A stretch of 64,000 nt of DNA from Actinocrispum wychmicini (GTDB taxonomy: Bacteria > Actinomycetota > Actinomycetes > Mycobacteriales > Pseudonocardiaceae), in assembly GCF_004345645.1 (NCBI RefSeq), contig NZ_SLWS01000001.1:310001-374000 (forward strand). Reading direction: 5' to 3'. The position numbers and the translations under genes were made by a program. The notes under the pieces were generated by a model that was given only the letters and a program-made list of their open reading frames with translations, searched no databases and was not told the DNA's origin. How positions within the stretch are numbered: position 1 is the first letter of the stretch; each line of letters opens with the position of its first letter. Positions 27,516 to 35,058 of this stretch are shown piece after piece.

Positions 27516-27626
27516 GGTGGCCTCCTTCACGACACGTCTGAGTAGCGGGCTGGGCACACATCCCGTTAAAGGTACCGCGCGGCAGCTAGGCCCTGCGGGT
27601 GAAAGTGGATCGCGTCACGAGGTCAC

Positions 27627-29099
27627 TCAGCGCTTCGGCGGTTTCGTGACCGTCGTCGACGGCTTCGTGCTGGTCGAACCGCTCGTGGTGGTCGGCTCGT
27701 TCACCGCCGGTTCCTCGGACGCCGGTGTCTTGTCAGTCGACGAGGGCGGCGTGCTGTCGGTGTCCGGCGGGTGCGGCGGAGCCGGCGGAGGCAGCGGACC
27801 CACGCACGGCGTGTCCTGGACCGTCGGGCCGCCGCCCTCGTTCACGGTCGGACCGCCGGTCGGCGGCGGCGCGCTGAACCCCCGGACGGAGTCCTGCCGA
27901 CTGGGAATCTCGCTCCCGGCGAACGCGACCGCCACCTCCTGCTGCGACGACGGCGGTTCGGCCTCCGGTAGTGGCGCGTTCGGCCCGCCGGCGTCCGTCA
28001 ACTCGGCGGCCTGCCTCGGTTCGTCCTTCGCGCCGTTCTCGCCCGCTCGCAGGACCCGGCCAGTGGCCGGCATGGACGTGCTGAGCGATCCCGTGACCGG
28101 CAGCGGACGGGTCAGGCTGCTGCCGCTGATCACCAGCTCACCTCTGCCGCTGAAGTCCAGGGCGGCCGGCGACGACCCGCCCGACGAACCGGACACCACG
28201 CCGAAAACGCCCACGGCCAGCACGGACGAGGCGGCGATGGTGAGCTTCGCACCGGCACCGGACAGCAGGCCCTTGACCATCGTCAGGACCCCGGTCTTGT
28301 TGGCCGCGAGCAGGCCCCCGGCCAGGATCGGCGCGGCCATCACTCCGGCGTACGAGCGCAACCCCGCGCACACGTCGACCAGCTCGTCGTGCGTCGACTG
28401 ACACGACGAACAAGTGACCAGGTGCGCACGTACCCGGCGGCGCTCGGCGCCCTTGATGGTTCCGGCGGTGTAGGCGCCGAGTTTCTCCAGGATCGCCCGG
28501 CACGCGGTCGAACCCTGGTGGGTGGACAGGTGCGCCTGCAGGTAAGCGGCACGCAGCCCACGTCGGGCGCGACGGGCCAACGCGGCCGTCGCGTTCGGGG
28601 ACAGGCCGAAGTTCGTGGCGACCACCGCCGGCCGCTCGCCCTCGACCTCGACTTTCCACAGCACGCTGCGCCAGCGCTCAGGCAGGCTGGAGAACGCCCG
28701 TGCGATCAGGTTGCGCTCATGCGCCTGCCCTGTGGTGTCCGGGTTCTGCCCGGCCCGGTGCGACAACACCTCGTCGGAAACCGGCACATCCCGGCGCCGC
28801 TCACGCCACTCCCACGCCACCCGCCGGGTGACGATCAGAAGGTAGGAACGCACGTTGTCATTCGGCCCGGAGCCGCGGCGAATGGCCTGCAACACCCGGA
28901 AGAAGGCTTCGGCCGTCAGGTCCTCGGCATCCGCGCGATCGGCCGACAAGCTACGGGCCAACCGGCGGACCGCGTCCGCGTGCCGCGAGAACAGCTCACC
29001 GAAGGCGGCGTCCTCGCCGGCCCTCAGGACGGCCAGGAGTTCACGGTCCTGGAGCGATTCCTCGCCAGTGTTGAGGGCTGGGTTGCCCGTGGCGGTCAT
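27627..29099 (-). CDS. ECF sigma factor fused to zinc-binding anti-sigma-like and membrane-anchored tail
   Basis: A 490-residue fusion. Sigma region 2 is at about 36-100 (ELFSRHADAVRRLARSL; DAEDLTAEAFFRVLQAIRRG), region 4 at about 133-185 (FSSLPERWRSVLWKVEVEG; FGLSPNATAALARRARRGLR). An anti-sigma-type zinc motif, H-x3-C-x2-C (His226, Cys230, Cys233), follows, then a hydrophobic segment at about 284-304 and about 185 residues rich in Pro, Ser and Thr that would be outside the cell. So the sigma factor and its likely brake are one polypeptide fixed to the membrane. Release would need proteolysis or a conformational change. The ATG at 29099 (MTATGNPAL) has GGAGG upstream; a frame to 29198 exists. 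Confidence 0.88.
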   Translation of the reverse strand: MTATGNPALNTGEESLQDRELLAVLRAGEDAAFGELFSRHADAVRRLARSLSADRADAEDLTAEAFFRVLQAIRRGSGPNDNVRSYLLIVTRRVAWEWRERRRDVPVSDEVLSHRAGQNPDTTGQAHERNLIARAFSSLPERWRSVLWKVEVEGERPAVVATNFGLSPNATAALARRARRGLRAAYLQAHLSTHQGSTACRAILEKLGAYTAGTIKGAERRRVRAHLVTCSSCQSTHDELVDVCAGLRSYAGVMAAPILAGGLLAANKTGVLTMVKGLLSGAGAKLTIAASSVLAVGVFGVVSGSSGGSSPAALDFSGRGELVISGSSLTRPLPVTGSLSTSMPATGRVLRAGENGAKDEPRQAAELTDAGGPNAPLPEAEPPSSQQEVAVAFAGSEIPSRQDSVRGFSAPPPTGGPTVNEGGGPTVQDTPCVGPLPPPAPPHPPDTDSTPPSSTDKTPASEEPAVNEPTTTSGSTSTKPSTTVTKPPKR

Positions 29100-29365
29100 C
29101 CGGCTAGGTACCTCCCCTCCGGATACACGCGAACCTTGAACAACATGCCACATCCGGGCGTCGCCCAGTGTGGGTAGTGTGAAGACTCTTGGTGACATCC
29201 GACCAACGACGTGAGCCGAAAGACCGTCCCGACTACGCCTTATGTCGTACTTGATCGCTCCCGCTTACGCCAAATGCCAGCCACCCGCACGGGTGATGGC
29301 GAACCCCCTACGAAACCCACTGGCGTCGTCGGATAGACTTCACGTCAACGTTGAAAGACGTCAAC

Positions 29366-29438
29366 GCGGATGTAGCGCAGCTGGTAGCGCATCACCTTGC
29401 CAAGGTGAGGGTCGCGGGTTCGAGTCCCGTCATCCGCT
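29366..29438 (+). tRNA. tRNA-Gly (anticodon GCC)
   Basis: The 73 bases fold as a full cloverleaf. The acceptor arms GCGGATG and CATCCGC pair exactly. The D arm is GCGC..GCGC, the anticodon stem TCACC/GGTGA frames the loop TTGCCAA with anticodon GCC (Gly), and the T arm is CGGGTTCGAGTCCCG. CCA is not encoded. No other tRNA is nearby. Confidence 0.96.
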
Positions 29439-29569
29439 CGCTCGGGGGAGTCATGTCCACGGAAAGCGTGGACCGGCTCGCTCGCCATAATATTGGGGGG
29501 CGACCCCCCAAACCCCCCGACTCACAGATCCTCTTCGCGCTGGGCCCACCTCAGCTTGCCCCCAAGGGG

Positions 29570-29860
29570 GCCTCTTATCGCTGTGACCACTCCGGCTTGG
29601 CCCTTTGCAGGTGACCCCTTCGCTGCCGCCCTCTCCAATGGGCCTTCTTGTCGCTGTGACCACTCCGGCTTGCCCTCCGCAGGTGGCCTTGCCCTTGCTT
29701 TGCCACCCCAGCTCGCCCTCCCCAAGTGCCTCCTATCGCCGTACCCACCCCGGCTTGTCCCTCGGCAGGTGGCCCTTCCCTTGCTTTGCCCGCCCGGCTT
29801 GCTCCCACGCCGGGTGGGCCTTCTGCGGCTTGCCCCTCCCCGGATGGACTCTTTCCCTTT
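29570..29860. repeat. degenerate tandem repeats in a pyrimidine-rich non-coding stretch
   Basis: Between the tRNA and the serine-rich gene (29439-29955, 517 bp) no convincing gene is seen. Instead an element of about 72-90 bp recurs with drift, starting near 29570, 29642, 29728 and 29817. The shared core is roughly gcctcttatcgctgtgacca followed by ctccggcttgccctccgcaggtggcc. The plus strand is strongly enriched in C and T. Short frames on both strands translate to repetitive Lys/Gly/Ala-rich or Pro-rich strings and are not believed to be genes. Confidence 0.75.
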
Positions 29861-29920
29861 TCTCTTGTCGATGTTTCCCCTGTTTTTGGTTGTCTACTGT
29901 GGGTAGATTTCGGGTTTTGC

Positions 29921-29949
29921 TTGACCCAAACGGGTTAAGCCAATAGAAG
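29921..29949 (+). promoter_or_regulatory. sigma-A-type promoter of the serine-rich protein gene
   Basis: TTGACC at 29921-29926 and TAGAAG at 29944-29949 (followed by T) are separated by 17 bp, a good housekeeping-type promoter. Transcription would begin around 29955-29957, on the GTG start codon at 29956, which points to a leaderless mRNA. Confidence 0.55.
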
Positions 29950-29955
29950 TATCGT

Positions 29956-30348
29956 GTGCTCGACCAACGAGGCGCTTCGTTACGGCTGGCCGTCGGAGCG
30001 TTCCTGGGAGCCGCCGTGGTCGCGTTGTTCGGCGTCGGCGTCAGCAGCCGACGGCCGGCTCAGCACCAGCCCATCGGGTTGGAACACGTGTCCTCGGACG
30101 ATTCGTCCAGGTCATCCGCACCGGCCTACCCGGCTCAGCCGAGCTCGGCCGCGAGCAGCGTGGCCGAGCCGCCGAAGTCATCGTCATCCTCCTCGTCCGC
30201 TTCAAGCAAGTCGTCGTCGAGCTCGTCCAGTGCCGCGCAGTCCTCGTCGTCCGTCGAGGTGACCAAGACCACATCGAGTTCGACCCCGACCAGGACGTCG
30301 ACCTCGTCCACCACCAGCTCGACCCGGTGCACATCGTTGCTCTGCTAG
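29956..30348 (+). CDS. serine-rich membrane-anchored or secreted protein
   Basis: A 130-residue protein of unknown function. A hydrophobic segment (LRLAVGAFLGAAVVALFGVGV) serves as anchor or signal peptide. It is followed by a low-complexity tail dominated by Ser with Thr, Ala and Pro and ending TRCTSLLC, with two cysteines. The GTG at 29956 has no ribosome-binding site but falls at the expected transcription start of the promoter just upstream. Ser/Thr-rich tails of this kind span or decorate the cell wall and can be glycosylated (inference). Confidence 0.6.
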   Translation: MLDQRGASLRLAVGAFLGAAVVALFGVGVSSRRPAQHQPIGLEHVSSDDSSRSSAPAYPAQPSSAASSVAEPPKSSSSSSSASSKSSSSSSSAAQSSSSVEVTKTTSSSTPTRTSTSSTTSSTRCTSLLC

Positions 30349-30411
30349 AGAACGACAATTCGCGGCGCCGTAGGATCCCCTCAGCCGCTTGGGGGCGAAA
30401 AAGGAGCATCT

Positions 30412-31533
30412 GTGGCGCTGGACGAGCTCAAGAACACCTGGGAAAGCCTGGGCACCGTCGACCCGTTCTGGGCCGTGGTCAGCGATCCGTCTCGTCGAGA
30501 CGGGCGCTGGGACGTCGCCGAGTTCATGGCGACCGGCAAGGAGACGGTCGCGCGGGTGGTCGAGACGCTGGCCGGCTTCGAGGTGTCACTGGGCGAGCGC
30601 GTGCTCGATTTCGGATGCGGCGTCGGCAGGCTCAGCAACGCACTCGCCGAGTACGCGGACTCGGTGGTCGGAGTCGACATCGCGGCCTCCATGATCGACC
30701 GGGCCAAAGACCTCAGCCGGTTTCCGGACAAGATCGAGTTCGTCCGGTACGACGGACAGACCCTGCCGTTCGAGACCGGGTCGTTCGACGGCGCACTGAG
30801 CCTGCTGGTCCTGCAACACGGGCGACCCGAGGTGCAGTTGCGATGTCTGCTGGAGCTCCAGCGGGTCGTGCGGCCAGGTGGCGTTCTGCTGGTGCAGATC
30901 CCGAGCCGGCCGCTGCTTCAACGTCTCCTGCCTGCCGAGACCTACCGGATGCGGTTGGCCGCGCCGCACGCGCCACAGCGTCTGACACCCGGCGAGCAAG
31001 CGACTTTCACCGTGGGCGTGACCAACGTCAGCAACGTCCGTTGGCAGGCAGCCGCCGTGTTCCAACTGGGCAACCACTGGTTGGCCGACGGCGTTCAGCT
31101 TGTCAGGGACGACGGTCGTGCACTGCTGAAGACAGACGTCGAGCCAGGTGCTTCCATCGAGCTGCCGATCACGGTCACCGCACCCGAGTCTCCCGGCCGC
31201 TACGAACTCGAGCTCGATTTCGTACACGAGCTTGTGACCTGGTGGAAGGACACGGGCGCGGAGACCTTGCGGATCCCGGTGACCGTGGCCGGGACCGCGC
31301 AGCCGGCGCAAGCCCGGCCGGTCGAGCCGACCACCGAGATCCCCACCGAGCCCATCCCCCAGCCGGAAGCGCCCAGCGAGCATCCTGGTGACGCGATCGA
31401 GATGCACGGCCTGCACATCGACTTTCTGCGCCAGCTGTTCGAGTACTGCGGCACAGAGGTACTCGCGGCGATCGAGGACGGTTCCGCGGGCGAGGAGTGG
31501 GAGAACTACAGCTACGTCCTACGACGTCGATAG
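30412..31533 (+). CDS. class I SAM methyltransferase with C-terminal beta-sandwich extension
   Basis: A 373-residue protein with a GTG start preceded by AAGGAG. The Rossmann methyltransferase domain covers about residues 40-165: SAM loop VLDFGCGVGRLSNAL at about 64-78, acidic VVGVDIA, and the post-motif VVRPGGVLLVQIPS. Residues about 180-285 look like an Ig-like sandwich (FTVGVTNVSNVRWQ...QLGNHWL...PGRYELELDFVHE), a module used to bind proteins or glycans, then a Pro-rich linker and a short helical end. Similar two-part methyltransferases occur in surface-polysaccharide clusters, which fits the glycosyltransferase and acyltransferase genes that follow. Confidence 0.85.
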   Translation: MALDELKNTWESLGTVDPFWAVVSDPSRRDGRWDVAEFMATGKETVARVVETLAGFEVSLGERVLDFGCGVGRLSNALAEYADSVVGVDIAASMIDRAKDLSRFPDKIEFVRYDGQTLPFETGSFDGALSLLVLQHGRPEVQLRCLLELQRVVRPGGVLLVQIPSRPLLQRLLPAETYRMRLAAPHAPQRLTPGEQATFTVGVTNVSNVRWQAAAVFQLGNHWLADGVQLVRDDGRALLKTDVEPGASIELPITVTAPESPGRYELELDFVHELVTWWKDTGAETLRIPVTVAGTAQPAQARPVEPTTEIPTEPIPQPEAPSEHPGDAIEMHGLHIDFLRQLFEYCGTEVLAAIEDGSAGEEWENYSYVLRRR

Positions 31534-31551
31534 GAGTGAAGGGGGTTCGTG

Positions 31552-32490
31552 ATGGCCTGGCAGGACGACCTGAGCCGGCTCGACGAGGAGTTGTCGGCGG
31601 GACGCATCCACAGCGACGAGTACCGCAGACGCAGGGATGAACTCCTCGCTGCGGCGTCCAGCAACCCCGCGGTCACCCGGGCTCGACGCCAGCCGTCCGT
31701 TGTCCCCGGCCCGACGTCGGACGACGCCGACGTGACCCAGCAGGTCGAGATGCCCGACCCCCGGCAACAGCCCAACGCCTGGGTGGCGGTGCCCGCGCAG
31801 CCCGTGATCGAGCAGCCGCCGATCAACTCGCTGGTCCCGAAGTCCGCGCCGATGCACGGAGCCGAAGTGTTCGGGCTGACGAACTTCGGTCCCGCCAGAC
31901 GACGGACCTGGCCGCGGTTCGTCATCGCGATCGTCGTGTTGGCGTTGATCGGCGCGGGTATCTGGCTGTTCGTGCTGCGCAAGGACGGGCCAGCTGACAG
32001 CGCCCCGCCGGCCGCCCCGCAGTTCACCCTGGACCGGCTGCCGAACCCCACGGACTCGCCGCTGTCGACGTCCGGTGTGCTGACCGTCGACCAGGCCCAG
32101 ATCTACAACCTGATCAAGCCGGACGAGGCCCAGTACCTGCTCGCCGGCGGGACCCAGAAGATCTTCTACCGCCAGGTCGTCTCCGGGACCATGTCCACTC
32201 AGATCTTCTACTTCATGGTGGCACCAGGCGGTTCCGGGACGCCGCTCGCGAAACGGATCGTCGACCGTGGCACCAAGCTCGGGATGGCGACCGTGCCGGG
32301 GTTGCCAGCCGGCGTGACCGGCCTGAAGTCGCTCGCGGCCAACGCCGGGATCTTCGAGGCCGCCTATCCGACGGACCAGGGCGCGGTGCGGATCGTCATC
32401 GGCCAGACCGGCGAGCCGGCCGAGAAGACGCTGACCGACAAGCTGAAGCAGACGGTGACGGCGGTCAGTTCGTCACTGCCGTACCGGTGA
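31552..32490 (+). CDS. membrane-anchored protein with N-terminal WQDDLSRLDEEL motif
   Basis: A 312-residue protein of unknown function. The N-terminus MAWQDDLSRLDEELSAGRIHSDEYRRRRDELLAAA is a short helical motif shared with the gene at 38753-39925. It is followed by a Pro/Gln-rich linker, one membrane helix at about 122-142 and an extracytoplasmic domain of about 150 residues (IYNLIKPDEAQYLLAGGTQKIF ... GTKLGMATVPGLPAGVTGLKSL). The start ATG has ggggg upstream. It overlaps the convergent acyltransferase gene by 18 bp. Confidence 0.8.
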   Translation: MAWQDDLSRLDEELSAGRIHSDEYRRRRDELLAAASSNPAVTRARRQPSVVPGPTSDDADVTQQVEMPDPRQQPNAWVAVPAQPVIEQPPINSLVPKSAPMHGAEVFGLTNFGPARRRTWPRFVIAIVVLALIGAGIWLFVLRKDGPADSAPPAAPQFTLDRLPNPTDSPLSTSGVLTVDQAQIYNLIKPDEAQYLLAGGTQKIFYRQVVSGTMSTQIFYFMVAPGGSGTPLAKRIVDRGTKLGMATVPGLPAGVTGLKSLAANAGIFEAAYPTDQGAVRIVIGQTGEPAEKTLTDKLKQTVTAVSSSLPYR

Positions 32491-33561
32491 CCGGCGCGCA
32501 CGAAGCCACCGTTCGGCCGGCATCTCGACGTAGCGATGCAGGATTTCGGCCGTGCCGGCGACTGTGACCAGCACAAGCAGCACGGCGGCGTCCGGGCCGA
32601 TGAGCGGCGAGACGTGATCCATGATCACGAAGACGCACGACAAGTGGATGAGGTAGATCGCGTAGGTCCGCCGTGACCAGTTCCGGATGACAGTGGACCG
32701 CGCGACGCGTCCCTTGGCCTTGATCATCACCGCGGTGAGGAGCAGCACGATCACAACGGTCCGAACGTTGGCGTAGCCCGCGTTGGTGACTTCCGCGGCT
32801 CGGTCCATCCAGAAGAACAGCGCCAGCTGCACCGCGCCGACGGCCAGCGCGCCCGGGATTCGAACACGTCCGGTATGGACAAGCGAAATCAGCTGACCGA
32901 GGCACAGTACGGGCATGTAGGCGCAGATCTTGAGCAACTCCTGCACTACCGGGTTCCTGCTGCCCGTGGCGGCCAGCACCACCGTGAAACACACCCCGGC
33001 GGCGATGAGCGGTGGGAGCCATGGTTTTCGGCGGAGCAACGGAATGGAAGCCGCGACGTAGCAGTAGAAACCGATCTGGACGACAAGGGTCCAGGTGACA
33101 CCGATCATCGCGTGCAGGGGTGTGACGAAGTAGTTCGCGAGCACGAGCCCGCGAGCCAGATCGTCGATCCCCAGCCGGTCCGGCATGGGCTCCTGGGCGA
33201 CCTGCTGGCCCAGGTTGATCAGGATCCAGGCGATGAGGGTGACCACCCACAACAGCGGAGCGATCCTGGTGACCCGCCGCCACAAGAACTGCCCTGGATT
33301 CTCCCGTTCCGTCACGTAGGTCACCACAACCCCGCTGACGACCAGGAACGTCGCGATCCCCAGGAACGAGAACCGGTCATTGAACTGGAACGTGTCGACG
33401 ACGTTGCGTTGCACCCAGTCGGTGAGCCACCAGTTCCTGTCCTTGATCACGAACCACTCATGGATGTGCGTGTAGAGCACCAGGCACGAGGCGAGGACCC
33501 GGACCACGTCCAACCCGTGGAGATAACCCGTGCGACTGCCGACCCGCGTTGCCTCACTCAT
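32473..33561 (-). CDS. acyltransferase 3 family membrane protein
   Basis: A 362-residue protein with about ten membrane segments. It has the family start GYLHGLDVVRVLASCLVLYTHIHEWF, with the Arg and His of the first helices, the membrane motif FLVVSGVVVTYVTEREN and the RRVTRIAPLLWVV segment. The last part, RRTYAIYLIHLSCVFVI, is also typical. Members transfer acetyl, succinyl or other acyl groups to sugars, lipids or antibiotics at the membrane. The ATG overlaps the upstream gene by 4 bp (ATGA). Its neighbours suggest O-acylation of a surface glycan. Confidence 0.9.
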   Translation of the reverse strand: MSEATRVGSRTGYLHGLDVVRVLASCLVLYTHIHEWFVIKDRNWWLTDWVQRNVVDTFQFNDRFSFLGIATFLVVSGVVVTYVTERENPGQFLWRRVTRIAPLLWVVTLIAWILINLGQQVAQEPMPDRLGIDDLARGLVLANYFVTPLHAMIGVTWTLVVQIGFYCYVAASIPLLRRKPWLPPLIAAGVCFTVVLAATGSRNPVVQELLKICAYMPVLCLGQLISLVHTGRVRIPGALAVGAVQLALFFWMDRAAEVTNAGYANVRTVVIVLLLTAVMIKAKGRVARSTVIRNWSRRTYAIYLIHLSCVFVIMDHVSPLIGPDAAVLLVLVTVAGTAEILHRYVEMPAERWLRARRSPVRQ

Positions 33562-34448
33562 GGGCCATACACCCTCTCCGCCAACCGGTATCCGCCTTCG
33601 GCGGCGAATCCGACGAGCCCAAGCGCGACCACGAGGGCGACCACCAAAGGCAGCCTGCTCAGCAGGTCGAGTGCGACGTAACCCACCACCGCGACGGAAG
33701 CGAACAGCCAGCCGGCCCTGGTCGACAACCATCGCACCACCGGGAACCGGATGCCGCGGCCACGCAGGAGCAGCGTCAGCAGCACGGCATACACCACAGT
33801 CAACGCGTGCCACCAGCCGCTCAGCTCCTGATAGAGATGCTCGGCCACCGCGGGCAGGCCCACACAGAGCACACCAAGGGCCAGAGCGCGTAATGTGCCG
33901 AGCCGGATCAGCTGACCGATCAGCAGCGCCGGCAGATACTCAGCGACCAGGCCAAGGTGGTGCAGGAGAGCGTCAGCGCCGGGTGCGGCACCCGCGAACA
34001 CCAGCAGGTACGCGACTTCCAACTGCAGCACGACGGAGAGCCACGGCCAGCGCCTGGTCAACGTCCAGATCACCACGAACAACAGCACGGCCGCGACTGG
34101 TCGAACCAACTCGACCAGTGGATGCGCACCGAGTGCCATGGCCACCGCACCGAGCGCGACGCCGGCCGCGAGCGGCGGGCCAAGGCGCCGAACCAGCGTC
34201 GGGGTGGCGATCATGCCGCCGGTGACAAGCAACAACGTGACGCCAAGGAAGCCGAAGTCCTCCCCGATGCCGAGCGGCTTGTTCACCCATTCCCGGATGA
34301 CGATCGACAAGTCCGGCGAGTACCCGTGCCGAGCCGGCCACAACCCCGCGAGAATGCCGTATCCGACCAGACAGATCCCGAGGGCGGCCACAGCGTCCGG
34401 CCGGGTGCCCCGGGTGTTCTCCAGTACGGTGACTCGCTGGTCAGCCAT
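33558..34448 (-). CDS. multi-pass membrane protein, acyltransferase-3-like
   Basis: A 296-residue, very hydrophobic protein with about nine segments. Its size, the FGFLGVTLLLVTGGMIATPTLVRRLGPPLAAG region and the PALLIGQLIRLGTLRALALGV segment resemble the acyltransferase next door (FLGIATFLVVSGVVVTYVTER; VLCLGQLISLVHTGRVRIPGAL), although the usual N-terminal His is not seen. It may be a diverged and possibly inactive paralogue. It overlaps both neighbours (8 bp and 4 bp). Confidence 0.75.
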   Translation of the reverse strand: MADQRVTVLENTRGTRPDAVAALGICLVGYGILAGLWPARHGYSPDLSIVIREWVNKPLGIGEDFGFLGVTLLLVTGGMIATPTLVRRLGPPLAAGVALGAVAMALGAHPLVELVRPVAAVLLFVVIWTLTRRWPWLSVVLQLEVAYLLVFAGAAPGADALLHHLGLVAEYLPALLIGQLIRLGTLRALALGVLCVGLPAVAEHLYQELSGWWHALTVVYAVLLTLLLRGRGIRFPVVRWLSTRAGWLFASVAVVGYVALDLLSRLPLVVALVVALGLVGFAAEGGYRLAERVYGP

Positions 34449-35007
34449 TGGCGGGCAGCACTTCGAGCTGACGGTTCAGCAACGGTCCGAACCCGTTGGC
34501 CACATCCTGGCCGGCTCGGCCCACCAGTTCCATGCGAACCAGCAAGTCGTTGTGCTGGTAGTGAATCCTGACCAACGGCCGGCTGTTCGGGTCGCCGAGC
34601 CATTCGAGAACGAGCGGGCCGTTCGGCACGAACCCCCGGGAGATCTGTAATTCGTTCAGGACCTGTGCGGCGGTCTTCGCCGCGCCCCGGTCTTTGACCT
34701 GGGTCACCAGGACGATCGCCCGGCCGGCGGGTATGTCGTCGTTCACCGAGACCCTCGCCGGTCCGGCTTGGGCGTCGCGGAAGACGGCGATCTCGTCCGA
34801 CTCGAGAAAACCCAGTTTCTGCACGTCGGAGAAGTCGCGAACGAACCCGTAGTCGTCTTCGACGCCGCCGAGGTCGGCGATTGCCAGGCCGCTGCCCGGC
34901 CGGCGACCTGTCTCCCCGACGGGGACGACATCGCCGGAACTGGCCGATGGGAACCGGTTGCCCCACACCAACCACGCCGTTGCCGCGAGCACGACAACAA
35001 TGAGCAC
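34441..35007 (-). CDS. short membrane-anchored protein related to the WQDEL family C-terminal domain
   Basis: A 188-residue protein. A hydrophobic start (MLIVVVLAATAWLVWGNRF) is followed by an extracytoplasmic domain whose pattern (FSDVQKLGFLESDEIAVFRDAQAG...AIVLVTQVKDRGAAKTAAQVLNELQISRGFVPN) matches residues 250-390 of the 38753-39925 product (KEFGTVAKIDYLTPEEIAAYQAAQAG...VVVLVVKAGSAAQAQSTAAKLVEIQLGY). It lacks the N-terminal WQDEL helix. The GTG at 35007 has no good ribosome-binding site; a run of G near 35050 would suit a non-canonical start just upstream, so the true N-terminus is unsure. Its last 8 bp overlap the next gene in an ATGGCTGA junction. Confidence 0.75.
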   Translation of the reverse strand: MLIVVVLAATAWLVWGNRFPSASSGDVVPVGETGRRPGSGLAIADLGGVEDDYGFVRDFSDVQKLGFLESDEIAVFRDAQAGPARVSVNDDIPAGRAIVLVTQVKDRGAAKTAAQVLNELQISRGFVPNGPLVLEWLGDPNSRPLVRIHYQHNDLLVRMELVGRAGQDVANGFGPLLNRQLEVLPANG

Positions 35008-35058
35008 GGCTAACGCGCTTCGGATCCGATCCCCAGTCGTGGTCTTCCCCCCTCGGTA

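Noticed and set aside
29366..29438. tRNA-Gly as an integration site for a mobile element
   Set aside because: No integrase, no repeated tRNA 3' end and no phage or conjugation genes follow.
29575..29808. Short frames on both strands inside the repeat region
   Set aside because: They translate the repeat units into low-complexity strings, have no start signals and lack the normal codon pattern.
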